Shown here: positions 31,763 through 40,606 of the stretch, in pieces | Layout: every line of letters begins with the position of its first letter | How positions within the stretch are numbered: position 1 is the stretch's first letter | Source: Pelolinea submarina | GTDB lineage: Bacteria > Chloroflexota > Anaerolineae > Anaerolineales > Anaerolineaceae | Assembly (NCBI RefSeq): GCF_003966975.1 | Contig: NZ_AP018437.1 | Coordinates: forward strand, 3,410,001-3,474,000 | Direction: 5' to 3' | Length of the DNA stretch: 64,000 nucleotides | The notes under the pieces: model-generated | Told to the model about the DNA's origin: nothing | The model's input: the letters and a program-made list of their open reading frames with translations, nothing else | The model's database searches: none | Made by a program: the position numbers and the translations under genes

Positions 31763-34700
31763 CTAGTAATCCAAATTAGCGTCTCCGGAATTATCCATAT
31801 CATTACCGAAGTAGGTCGTTTTGTAGAGTTCCGGGCTGGCGTCGCCGGTTATGTCGATACCGGAGCCATAATTCCCATTGAATACGCTGTAAGAAATTTT
31901 CACATCGGAGCCGCTCGCAACGGTCAAGGTTACGCCATCACCGTTGCTGAGTGAACCATTGAATACTGAACGCACCTTGAACAACGTGATGCCTTCATTT
32001 GCCGTCGCGTAAATGCCTGCTCCACCATTGCGGTTCAGCAACGCGTCGCTGACCAGCAAGCTACCGGACGTACTGATAGATACTCCATCAGTACCGTTGG
32101 CTTCCGCAGTCAGGCCGCTGAGGCTGACGTCGCCGGTGGATACAATCAACAGGCCATTCTGGGTATTATTGCTGAATACGCTTTCGCCAATTTTATTCGT
32201 CAACTTCACGGTCGCGCCAGAACCCGCACTGTTATCTATGAAGACGCCATTCTTATTGTTGGTGGCCGTCAGATTGTCCAAAATCACATCACCCTTGGTA
32301 ACAACTTCCAATCCATTGCCAACCGTAACACCGTCAAACTTGGAACGGGTAACGGTGACATCCCGCGCAGAGCTGGCGCTGCTGTTATTCAGATAGATGC
32401 CGTCCGTGTAATCTACCGCGTAGCTCAGGCTGATGTCACCATTCGTCACGACGTGCAAGCCGTTATTGCCGTTGCCATCGTTTTGAATGCGGGTCAAAGT
32501 TACTCCATCAGCGTTGGCCGAGGTGGTGTTGTCAATGGTGATGCCATAACCCACGTTCCCATCCGCACTGACATTGCCCACGTAAATCGCACCGTTGGTG
32601 TTGATCGCTATTCCATTTGATCCATTATTAGAAACCTCAGAAAGGTAACTCTTTGAGGTCGCTTTGACAGTAATAACACCGGTTGAACCGTTATACGGGT
32701 TGTAGAGCACCAAACCTTGGCCTCCGTTGTTGTTAGCATTCACGTTGATCACGGTAATGTTGCCAAATGAATAGGCCAGTAATCCGATATCGCTGTTACC
32801 ACTAAATGCCTCTGCGCCGTAGCTTCCCTGCACTGTGATATTCCCGCTGCCTTCACAAGTGCCGGTGACACCGCTTTCCTGGCAGTTATCCAGGTAAGCA
32901 CCGGCTGTGCCCAGGTTGTTGTTGGCCGTTACCGACTTCAGGTCGATATTGCCCAGACTGTCTACGTACAACCCATAGGCGGAATTACCATTGAAGTTCG
33001 CACCGGAGACACTGACCGACTGGGTTGTGGCAGCGCCTGTGTTGTCTACTCTGGCGCCATGTCCGTTGCTGTTTCCACTGGCGCCGCCATCCTTCCAGGT
33101 CACACTGCCAGTGGTTAATATTACGACACCATCATAACCATTTTCATTAAAAATGGCGTTGCTTAAACTGACCCATTTTCCCTCACCCGTGGTGTTATCC
33201 AGGTGAGCCCCGTTATCACCGTTGCTATCCATTACTGCATCGGAAATGCTGATGTTGCCATCCGTCTCAAGGTATAGACCTGACCATGTGTTATTGTTGC
33301 TTTCAATCCCTGTTCCACCGCGCGTGGCTGACAGGATAGTCACATCGCTATCATTGGAAATAAAGGTGCCATATTTACCATTTGACGAAGTCACAACATT
33401 CTTGAGGATTACTTTTTTTGCATCATCGATATCCAAACCAGTTCCGGAATTGTTATTAGCAGTCGTGCTGGTCAGAGTAATACTGCCGCCGGTACTTCTC
33501 AGGAAAAGACCATCCACGATGTTGTCGTTGGCCTCCAGTTTGGAAAGTGTGATGCTGCCCGGAATGGTGATGTACACCCCATAGTTACCGTTGCCGGAGA
33601 AAGAATTGGTGTAACCGCTGGAGGTGCTTAATTTCACTGACACTTTAGACAAATCGAAGGTGTTGTTGATGGATAAACCGTTTTCGTCGTTTTTATCCGC
33701 CGTGATGTTAGTCAGCACGACCGCGCCATTGGTCGTGATCGACAGACCATTCAGCTTGTTCTCGTTGAATTGGTTATCTGATCCGATCACCTTAATACCT
33801 GCGGTATAAGTACAGCCGCCCAAGGCACTGTCGTATTGGCAGTTGTCAATTGAAACGCCCATGCCTTCGGTACCGGTGTTGTAATTCGCCTGCACCGCGC
33901 TCAAGATCACCATGCCGGTGCTTTCGATCAGAATACCGGAACCACTCGCGTTGTCGCTGGCCGTTGTGTCGTAGATCTTTACATTCTGTTTCTTGGTAGA
34001 AGAGGTATTATCCAGCTGCATACCATTCAAGGCATTGCTGTCAGAAGTCGCATTCTTCAGAACTATTGCGCCGTTGGAATTTACGACCAAACCGGTGCCT
34101 AGCGTAGAATCCGAGAAATCAGCGCTGCTGATATTAACCGCTTTGTTTGAACCAGTGGAATTATCGATGTACGCACCGTATCCGTTGCCGCTGGCATCCA
34201 CAGCGCGCAAGTTGATGATACCGGATGAGAGGATGTAAATGCCATATCCGCCATTGTTTGTATAATTTGCAGTAAATGAGCGCGCGCCAGTGAAGCTAAT
34301 GGTCTTGGTTGAATCAGAAGCCCAAATGTACAAGCCATTGGCACTATTGGAGTAAGAATTCACGCTGTATAGCGTCACCGCGCCATTGGTAGAAATCCAG
34401 ATGCCGTGCCCGCCATTACCGGTTGCATCAACTGCTCTCAAAGAGACGGATTTAGATTTACCAGTGCTGTTGTCCAGGATGGCGCCATTAGCGCTGTTGT
34501 TTGCGATAGTCAAATCCTGTATGGAAATATTCCCATTGGAATAAATCTGGATGCCATTCAAGGTGTTATTGGAAACACTGTCGGTAAAATCTTCCAAGTC
34601 GGATGTATAGGTCTGTTTGATTGTCACCACGCCGGACTTGCCGGTGTAGTTATTTTTAATATATATGCCATAATTATTGTTATCAGCAGTGAAATTCATT

Positions 34701-36475
34701 AATGTTACATTGCTGCCTGAAAGAATATACAACCCCGTTCCGCCATTATCATTGAAAGAATTTACGGAATTCCCGGCAATGCTGACAATCCCATTCCCCA
34801 GGCAAGTGCCGCTGGCTGCATCGTAGATACAGTTATCCAGATAGACGCCATCCCCATCATTATCCTCGGCTGTAACACTATCCAGGCTGATATTCTTGCT
34901 GGAATAGACTTCCAAGCCATTATCACCGTTAGTTGAGAATTGGCTATCACTCACACTCACAGAACCTTTACCGCTGGTGTTATCAAGGTGAATGCCTCCG
35001 TAATCATAATCCAGACCATTACTGTAAGTGCTGACGCTTTCCAGCACAATATTTCCGCCGGTGACAACATAGATGCCGCTCAGTTCATTGTTATCCGCTT
35101 GCACATTTTCAAGCGTAACGTAAGCCGTGGTGGAAGTATTATTTATATATAAACCGTAGCCATAGTCTTCATCCAAAGATTCCGTAAAGTTGCCGGAGAA
35201 AAGGCTGTTTCCAACCACAATACCTTTAGAGGAAGTCAATTCTGCACCGCTACCGGCATTTGCGCTGGCGGTTACACCATCCAGTGTAATGACGCCATTG
35301 GAGTTGATGTACAGACCGCTATAGTTGGTGCTGGAAATGGAATCATCGTTGTGGCTGAATTCGCTGTTAGTGATGGTAACGGCACTATTTCCAGCTGTGT
35401 TATCTACGTACATTCCATAAGCGCTATTGTTGTCTGCCTTCACCTGGTCAACCGTCACCGCGCCATTCTGGTCGGTGATAGTAATGCCCGTTCCGCTGGA
35501 GGATTCCACTGTAACATCCGTTAACGTGATTGTGCCAATGTTACCGGTAATTTCCAATTGACCGATTATGGTCATGCCAATCAAGGTGAAACCGCTGGTG
35601 GTGTTGGAAATGATGATCGTACCCGTGATGGTTGTGTCGGAAGAAGTGCCTGAACTGACAATCCCTTTCAGCGCAGAAAGATTCCCGTAGCCGGATGATC
35701 CATCAACCGAGATGTCTTCCGTGTAAGAATCCGCTTCAATGTGCAAAATTCCATCGCTGGGTATCAAGCCATTTTCATCCATATATGTAAGCGCACTGCT
35801 GATAGGTGTGTCCGATTCGTAGCAATAAGTCGCATCTGATGGACAGGTACCGCCGGTTTTCACGTAGGCGTATTTTACGCCATTCACTATCCACCAGGGA
35901 TCCGCACTGGAAATGATCTCAGCGTTACTTTCGCTGGTTGTGTCAACCTCATCGCCATTCTCATCTACTACAGTAAGATCACTTTCGGCCAGTTCACTGG
36001 CAACATCACCGGAATTTTCGCCCTGGTCATCGCCTGTTTCAGTTTCCGAATTATCAGCAATCACATCGTCAGATTCTGTCGAAGTTGAGCCTTCATCCAA
36101 AGAAGCATCCGATTCACCGGTATCATCGCCGGTATCATCGCCGCTTTCATCCAGTATCTCGTCTTGTGATGTGCCCTCATTCTCCAACTGATCGTCCGAG
36201 CTGCTGCCACTATCCGTGCTCTCGTCCAGCTGCTCATCTGCAGAAGTTTCATCCTGGGAATCATCAGTGGAATCAGCTATGTCGGTCAGCATCGGTGTAT
36301 TCTCGTCGTCTGAACTTATCTCACCACCCGACGGACTTTCGGCTGTTGTTCCTGTGCCTGCTTCAGGGGCAGTCCCATCATCGGCAAAAACGGAACCGAA
36401 TGCCATCAGGCTGATAATCAGCATGATCGGCAGCAAAATAGTCACCAGTCTTTTCTTACTTGATAAAGAAATCAT
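31763..36475 (-). CDS. Large secreted right-handed beta-helix protein
   Basis: A 1570-residue protein. Signal peptide cleaved after GSVFA (residue about 31). Residues 32-190 are an acidic Ser/Asp/Glu/Thr linker. From about 250 to the end it consists of parallel beta-helix coils with Asn/Gly-rich turns. A recurrent two-coil unit alternates a VDNTxG-type loop with an xNGxITLxxVTAxxNxG-type loop. Three units carry a DNC-x8-C insertion, probably a disulfide. There is no LPxTG, SLH, PEP-CTERM or C-terminal membrane helix, so how it stays on the cell, if it does, is unclear; a missing C-terminal anchor domain is possible. It may be an adhesin or polysaccharide-binding protein. Start ATG 36475 has GGAGG 5 nt upstream. 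Confidence 0.85.
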   Translation of the reverse strand: MISLSSKKRLVTILLPIMLIISLMAFGSVFADDGTAPEAGTGTTAESPSGGEISSDDENTPMLTDIADSTDDSQDETSADEQLDESTDSGSSSDDQLENEGTSQDEILDESGDDTGDDTGESDASLDEGSTSTESDDVIADNSETETGDDQGENSGDVASELAESDLTVVDENGDEVDTTSESNAEIISSADPWWIVNGVKYAYVKTGGTCPSDATYCYESDTPISSALTYMDENGLIPSDGILHIEADSYTEDISVDGSSGYGNLSALKGIVSSGTSSDTTITGTIIISNTTSGFTLIGMTIIGQLEITGNIGTITLTDVTVESSSGTGITITDQNGAVTVDQVKADNNSAYGMYVDNTAGNSAVTITNSEFSHNDDSISSTNYSGLYINSNGVITLDGVTASANAGSGAELTSSKGIVVGNSLFSGNFTESLDEDYGYGLYINNTSTTAYVTLENVQADNNELSGIYVVTGGNIVLESVSTYSNGLDYDYGGIHLDNTSGKGSVSVSDSQFSTNGDNGLEVYSSKNISLDSVTAEDNDGDGVYLDNCIYDAASGTCLGNGIVSIAGNSVNSFNDNGGTGLYILSGSNVTLMNFTADNNNYGIYIKNNYTGKSGVVTIKQTYTSDLEDFTDSVSNNTLNGIQIYSNGNISIQDLTIANNSANGAILDNSTGKSKSVSLRAVDATGNGGHGIWISTNGAVTLYSVNSYSNSANGLYIWASDSTKTISFTGARSFTANYTNNGGYGIYILSSGIINLRAVDASGNGYGAYIDNSTGSNKAVNISSADFSDSTLGTGLVVNSNGAIVLKNATSDSNALNGMQLDNTSSTKKQNVKIYDTTASDNASGSGILIESTGMVILSAVQANYNTGTEGMGVSIDNCQYDSALGGCTYTAGIKVIGSDNQFNENKLNGLSITTNGAVVLTNITADKNDENGLSINNTFDLSKVSVKLSTSSGYTNSFSGNGNYGVYITIPGSITLSKLEANDNIVDGLFLRSTGGSITLTSTTANNNSGTGLDIDDAKKVILKNVVTSSNGKYGTFISNDSDVTILSATRGGTGIESNNNTWSGLYLETDGNISISDAVMDSNGDNGAHLDNTTGEGKWVSLSNAIFNENGYDGVVILTTGSVTWKDGGASGNSNGHGARVDNTGAATTQSVSVSGANFNGNSAYGLYVDSLGNIDLKSVTANNNLGTAGAYLDNCQESGVTGTCEGSGNITVQGSYGAEAFSGNSDIGLLAYSFGNITVINVNANNNGGQGLVLYNPYNGSTGVITVKATSKSYLSEVSNNGSNGIAINTNGAIYVGNVSADGNVGYGITIDNTTSANADGVTLTRIQNDGNGNNGLHVVTNGDISLSYAVDYTDGIYLNNSSASSARDVTVTRSKFDGVTVGNGLEVVTKGDVILDNLTATNNKNGVFIDNSAGSGATVKLTNKIGESVFSNNTQNGLLIVSTGDVSLSGLTAEANGTDGVSISTSGSLLVSDALLNRNGGAGIYATANEGITLFKVRSVFNGSLSNGDGVTLTVASGSDVKISYSVFNGNYGSGIDITGDASPELYKTTYFGNDMDNSGDANLDY

Positions 36476-36775
36476 CAATACCTCCGTGTCATGAAATTAT
36501 TAACATCATCCAATTCCCCGCTAGTCAGATTTCCATGGGTATTTCGTATAAACCAACTCTGTCATTTTTAATTCAACGATTTATCGCGATGAAATCCATT
36601 TACAATGGATATCAGGGAAATCATCCACCGAATTTAAGTAGGGATTATACGATTCGTATATTCCCTATTCAATAGACAGTGGATTACACTTCTGTAATTC
36701 TATTTTTACAAAATATCGTTCTACAGACGGATGATTTATTAACTTGGATTGGTTAAAATAAATTTTTAAACAAAA
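36476..36775. other. AT-rich region upstream of the beta-helix gene
   Basis: About 300 nt between the beta-helix start and the gpmA terminator. It must hold the beta-helix promoter and leader. I see no riboswitch motif or repeat in it. Confidence 0.4.
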
Positions 36776-36800
36776 AAGGCAGCCCAATTAGGACTGCCTT
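36776..36800 (-). terminator. Terminator of gpmA
   Basis: AAGGCAG / CTGCCTT with two extra CC/GG pairs inside, followed on the minus strand by six T. It lies 20 nt after the gpmA stop. Confidence 0.9.
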
Positions 36801-36819
36801 CATTTATTAATGGTTGTAG

Positions 36820-37566
36820 CTACTTTTTCTTGGCCTGGTTGGCAACTGCGTTGATGGCCGCGTTGACTGCGTCCTGGTCGCCTAGGTAGTAGTGGCGGAT
36901 GGGGTGCATATCCTCATCCAACTCATAGACCAGCGGAACACCGGTGGGAATATTCAAACCGGTAATTTCGTCATCGGAAATATTATCCAGATATTTAACC
37001 AACGCACGCAAGCTGTTGCCGTGAGCGGCAATAATCACTTTCTTGCCTTCCTTAATTACCGGGACAATGCTATCGACCCAATAAGGCAGGAAACGTTCCA
37101 CGGTATCCTTCAAACACTCGGTCAGAGGGATTTCATCCGTCGGCAGGCTGGCATAACGCGCATCTTTGCCGGGATAACGTTCATCATCGCGGGTTAAAGG
37201 CGGTGGTGGGACATTATAGCTGCGGCGCCACACGTGCACCTGCTCTTCGCCGAATTTTTCAGCGGTTTGCGCTTTGTTGAGGCCCTGCAGGTCGCCGTAC
37301 ATGCGTTCATTCAAACGCCAGGAACGGACCACCGGAATCCACATCAAATCCATGTCTTCCAGCACGATCCACAGGGTTCGGATAGCACGTTTTAAGACAG
37401 AAGTGAAGGCGATGTCGAATGTATATCCACCTTCTTTTAATAATTTGCCGCCGTTATGTGCTTCGGACACACCTTTCTCTGATAAATCCACATCGGTCCA
37501 ACCGGTGAAAAGGTTTTCCTTATTCCAGACACTTTCCCCGTGCCGGATGAGTACTACTTTGTACAT
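36820..37566 (-). CDS. gpmA: 2,3-bisphosphoglycerate-dependent phosphoglycerate mutase
   Basis: A 248-residue enzyme that interconverts 3- and 2-phosphoglycerate in glycolysis. [19 protein letters not shown] (residues 5-23) contains the phospho-accepting His in [19 protein letters not shown] (about 85-98) and [16 protein letters not shown] (about 180-195) complete the active site. The typical long insertion [20 protein letters not shown] (about 117-136) of the dPGM class is present. Length fits GpmA. It is monocistronic with its own terminator, and divergent from the peroxiredoxin gene across 97 nt. Confidence 0.97.
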   Translation of the reverse strand: MYKVVLIRHGESVWNKENLFTGWTDVDLSEKGVSEAHNGGKLLKEGGYTFDIAFTSVLKRAIRTLWIVLEDMDLMWIPVVRSWRLNERMYGDLQGLNKAQTAEKFGEEQVHVWRRSYNVPPPPLTRDDERYPGKDARYASLPTDEIPLTECLKDTVERFLPYWVDSIVPVIKEGKKVIIAAHGNSLRALVKYLDNISDDEITGLNIPTGVPLVYELDEDMHPIRHYYLGDQDAVNAAINAVANQAKKK

Positions 37567-37663
37567 AGGCCACTTCCTTTGCTATTAGAGAATTATTAAT
37601 TTGATTTCCCAAAATACGAAAACATTATAATACATACAAGTTAGAAACCAATGGAGGTATATT

Positions 37664-38413
37664 ATGAAACTTAAAACAGGTATGCAAGCCCCTGATTTTA
37701 CCGCTCCCTGCCATTTAGGCAAAGATGTCACCCTGTCGCTTTTACGCGGAAAAACGGTTGTTATCGCGTTTTATCCGGCTGCCTGGACCCCCGTTTGCAC
37801 CGGTCAGATCCCTTCTTATGAAGCGCTGCACGATACCTTTGCGAAATTGGATGTGCAGGTTTTGGGAATCAGCACCGATCACGTCCCCTGCCTGCGGGCG
37901 TGGGCCGAAAGCCTGGGCGGTATCAACTACCCACTGGTCAGCGATTTCTGGCCGCACGGCGCTATCGCGGAAAAGTTCGGTGTATTCAAAGATGACGGGC
38001 AAAGCGAGCGCGCGGTGTTCATCATCGACAAAGACGGCGTTTTGCGCTATATCGACGTTCACGATATTCACGAACAACCCGATAACGAAGTGCTATTGGC
38101 GGAATTAAAAAAGATCATCCCGGACGCGGATGAAAAGCTAAAACATCTCTATCATGAAGATGAAGACCTTCCCAGTGGCGGTGTCGTGATCTACTGCACC
38201 CCCTGGTGCCCCAGCTGCCGCGAAGCCCGCGTGTGGTTGAAAGACAACAATGTTCCCTTTAAAGAGGTGGATATCTCCACCAACTTGACGGCCGCTCGCC
38301 AGGTGCGTTCATGGGGCAACGGCTATCAAATCACCCCCACCTTCGATATTGACGGCCAGATTGTTCTGGACTTTGACGAAAATAAGCTCAGCGAGCTAAT
38401 TCTGAATAAATAA
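37664..38413 (+). CDS. Peroxiredoxin-glutaredoxin fusion protein
   Basis: A 249-residue two-domain protein. Residues 1-155 are an AhpC/TSA-type peroxiredoxin: the peroxidatic Cys lies in the TPVCTGQIP stretch (about residue 45), and a second Cys in DHVPCLRAWAE could resolve it. Residues 168-249 are a glutaredoxin-like domain with YCTPWCPSCREARVWL (CPSC redox pair) and the cis-Pro block QITPTFDIDG. The fused glutaredoxin probably reduces the peroxiredoxin directly, giving a self-contained peroxide reductase useful to an anaerobe. GGAGG precedes the ATG. Such fusions are known in other bacteria; this one combines an AhpC-like rather than PrxV-like domain. Confidence 0.9.
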   Translation: MKLKTGMQAPDFTAPCHLGKDVTLSLLRGKTVVIAFYPAAWTPVCTGQIPSYEALHDTFAKLDVQVLGISTDHVPCLRAWAESLGGINYPLVSDFWPHGAIAEKFGVFKDDGQSERAVFIIDKDGVLRYIDVHDIHEQPDNEVLLAELKKIIPDADEKLKHLYHEDEDLPSGGVVIYCTPWCPSCREARVWLKDNNVPFKEVDISTNLTAARQVRSWGNGYQITPTFDIDGQIVLDFDENKLSELILNK

Positions 38414-38426
38414 CCGATAGATCAGT

Positions 38427-38505
38427 ACTGGTCATGCGACCGCCGCACTATTCATGAGCCGAAAATCTCAGGAGCAGTGCCGTAGTCGATGACCAGTTTT
38501 TTTTT
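38427..38505 (+). terminator. Long rod-like terminator or small structured RNA
   Basis: ACTGGTCAT plus CGAC (38427-38440) pairs with GTCG plus ATGACCAGT (38485-38497) with one bulge. Inside, GCACT/AGTGC and TGAG/CTCA continue the stem, and nine T follow. It ends the peroxiredoxin transcript 14 nt after the stop; the length of the rod is unusual for a plain terminator. Confidence 0.75.
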
Positions 38506-38626
38506 CTTCTTTACTGAGATTCCAACAATCTCTATTTCCATTTATTTTCATCAGCAGGGGTTTAAATGCAAATGAGGTTATCGCATAAACAATAACCTCA
38601 TCTACAGTTTTGCTTTAATTTAGTTA

Positions 38627-39667
38627 TTACATCGTCACAACGACCCGATAAGTCTCGGGGGTCATGGCAGCTTCAATCGCATCTTCCAACTGAGAGAAGG
38701 GATATACTTTCGAGATAAAGGGTTTTACGTCAATGATTTTCTTTGAAATCATGCGCGTGGCTAATAAAAAGTCCTCTTTATCCTGGCTTACCGTACCACT
38801 TAAAACAACTTCGTTACTATGGAATAGGTTTGGATCCACGGAAATTTTCGTTCCACGTGGGTGAATGCTGGCGTATACGGCTACTCGTCCGCCCTTTGCC
38901 ACTGCCTCAACGGCTTGCTCGACAGCACTAGCAATACTGACAGCAACGAAGATTTTGTCTGCTCCGCGTCCATCCGTCAGTTCTTTTACACGGTCAACAA
39001 ATGATTCTTTAATGGGGTCAATGACCGTTTCTGCCCCAATTTTCTTCGCAAAAGCTGCCCGTTCCGGGTTCGGTTCACTAACAATAACGCGTGCGCCCGC
39101 CTGTTTTGCCAGAAGGACGTGTAAAACGCCCATGATACCGGCGCCGATAATGACAACGTCTTCAGTCGGCTTGATATTTGCGTGCAAAATACTGCGTGTC
39201 ACGCAGCTGACCGGTTCAGCCAAACACAATTCCTCAAAAGAAACGTCATTGGCACCTTTGTAAACCTGATAATCATCAACAAGGACATATTCACCCAGGC
39301 CAGCCGGTCCGGGAACATCGTTGTCGCTGAAAGGTTTACGAGAATTGTCGCAGTTGCTGTCCATGCCTGAACGGCAGGAATCGCAGTAACCACAACGGGT
39401 CAAACCGGCGTAAACTACACGATCGCCGGGTTTCGCGTCAATGAAGCATTTTTCGCCCACCGCAACCAACTCTCCGGAAACTTCATGTCCACCGGAAAGA
39501 GGGTAGTACTTCTCAACACCGCTGTACATTCGTTGTTCCCAGGTGCAAATTGCGCAGGCTTTTACTTTAATCAACGCTTGCCGAGGACCGGGTTTGGGAA
39601 TTGGCAGCTCATCAATTCGGATCTGTTTTACTCCAACAAATACAGATCGTTTATATGTTTCAGCCAT
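38627..39667 (-). CDS. Zinc-dependent medium-chain dehydrogenase (polyol dehydrogenase-like)
   Basis: A 346-residue MDR enzyme. Catalytic zinc residues: Cys in KACAICTWEQRMYSG (about residue 40) and His-Glu in SGGHEVSGELVAVGEK (about 60). A structural zinc loop with four Cys is CGYCDSCRSGMDSNC (about 91-105). The NAD site is VVIIGAGIMGVLHVLLA (about 171-187). As the last gene of the GntR/PTS operon, it may oxidise a phosphorylated polyol or related intermediate to a ketose that the adjacent aldolase then cleaves. It lies 16 nt after the aldolase stop, with ribosome site GGAAGG. Substrate inferred from context only. Confidence 0.87.
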   Translation of the reverse strand: MAETYKRSVFVGVKQIRIDELPIPKPGPRQALIKVKACAICTWEQRMYSGVEKYYPLSGGHEVSGELVAVGEKCFIDAKPGDRVVYAGLTRCGYCDSCRSGMDSNCDNSRKPFSDNDVPGPAGLGEYVLVDDYQVYKGANDVSFEELCLAEPVSCVTRSILHANIKPTEDVVIIGAGIMGVLHVLLAKQAGARVIVSEPNPERAAFAKKIGAETVIDPIKESFVDRVKELTDGRGADKIFVAVSIASAVEQAVEAVAKGGRVAVYASIHPRGTKISVDPNLFHSNEVVLSGTVSQDKEDFLLATRMISKKIIDVKPFISKVYPFSQLEDAIEAAMTPETYRVVVTM

Positions 39668-39683
39668 TTTGTTCCTTCCTAGA

Positions 39684-40478
39684 CTACTTTAAATATTCGA
39701 GAGCTTTTTCTACAGTTGCATCCTCATGAACAATAGCTACGATGGCAGCTGTGAGTTTGTCCGGGTGCGGGTGACGGTAAATATTGCGGCCAACAGCCAC
39801 ACCGGCTGCGCCGGCGTTTACTGCATCATAAATTGAGGTCAGCAGGTCAGCGGGATCTTTCGATTTGCCACCACCGAGTACAACGATAGGAGCGTAAGTT
39901 TGTTCAACAATTTTCTTCCAGCTTTCCGGATCGCCGCTGTAGGTTGTCTTGACGAAGTCAACACCCATTTCAACGCCGACACGGCAGGCATGACCGATAT
40001 TTTCGGGGGTCCACCACTTGGCGGGATCTTCGAAACCACCGGGCAGCATTTCTGCCATTACCGGAACGCCCCATTCCATACCCTGGGAGATCAAATCGGC
40101 CAAGTAGGGCAGATTATCGGCTTCATAGGAAGCGCCGGGCATACCCATGCAGCAGACTGCTTCCGCGCCCAAGCGCAGAGCTTCGTAAACATTGAAGACC
40201 AACTGGGAGCTGTTGCGTTGTTCGGCCAGCATAGTGCTGCCGCCGTCTACACGCAAGCAGATGCTCATGTTGCCGATTTCTTTAGCGAAATTTTTGACCA
40301 CACCCACATTCGTGAGGATGGCGTCCGCGCCACCGGCTTGTACCTTGGTGATAACCTCACCGGGTTTTTCCAATCCTTCCATCATACCGAAGGAGGCAGC
40401 ATGGTCCATGGCAAAAATGACCGTGCGTCCTTTTTTGCTGAAAATTCGATTCCAGCGATGTGCTTTTGAATCTGACAT
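39684..40478 (-). CDS. Class I aldolase of the DhnA/LsrF family
   Basis: A 264-residue TIM-barrel enzyme. VIFAMDHAASFGMMEG (about residues 19-34) is the DhnA/LsrF first-strand motif with the key Asp. The Schiff-base Lys is in GVDFVKTTYSGD (about 168). GAAGVAVGRNIYRHPHP (about 230-246) is the phosphate-binding end. It cleaves or forms a ketose (bis)phosphate. It is the fourth structural gene of the PTS operon, so its substrate probably derives from the imported sugar. I chose the ATG at 40478 (AAAGG upstream) over an in-frame TTG at 40496. A large hairpin separates it from the IIC-IID gene. Confidence 0.88.
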   Translation of the reverse strand: MSDSKAHRWNRIFSKKGRTVIFAMDHAASFGMMEGLEKPGEVITKVQAGGADAILTNVGVVKNFAKEIGNMSICLRVDGGSTMLAEQRNSSQLVFNVYEALRLGAEAVCCMGMPGASYEADNLPYLADLISQGMEWGVPVMAEMLPGGFEDPAKWWTPENIGHACRVGVEMGVDFVKTTYSGDPESWKKIVEQTYAPIVVLGGGKSKDPADLLTSIYDAVNAGAAGVAVGRNIYRHPHPDKLTAAIVAIVHEDATVEKALEYLK

Positions 40479-40511
40479 TATTTTTTGACCTTTCAAATTT
40501 TATTTTTACAG

Positions 40512-40551
40512 GGTGGAGGTTCGGTACCAGTAAAAATTTTGAACCTCCACC
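40512..40551 (-). promoter_or_regulatory. Large intercistronic hairpin between PTS IIC-IID and aldolase genes
   Basis: GGTGGAGGTTC (40512-40522) / GAACCTCCACC (40541-40551), 11 perfect pairs around an 18-nt loop. On the minus strand it is followed by CTGTAAAAATAAA rather than a T-run, so RNA processing, 3'-end protection or partial attenuation is more likely than full termination. Confidence 0.65.
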
Positions 40552-40606
40552 ACCTGTAATTACATTTAGTATCTACACAATCAAATTATTTAAGAAGTGT
40601 AGATGG

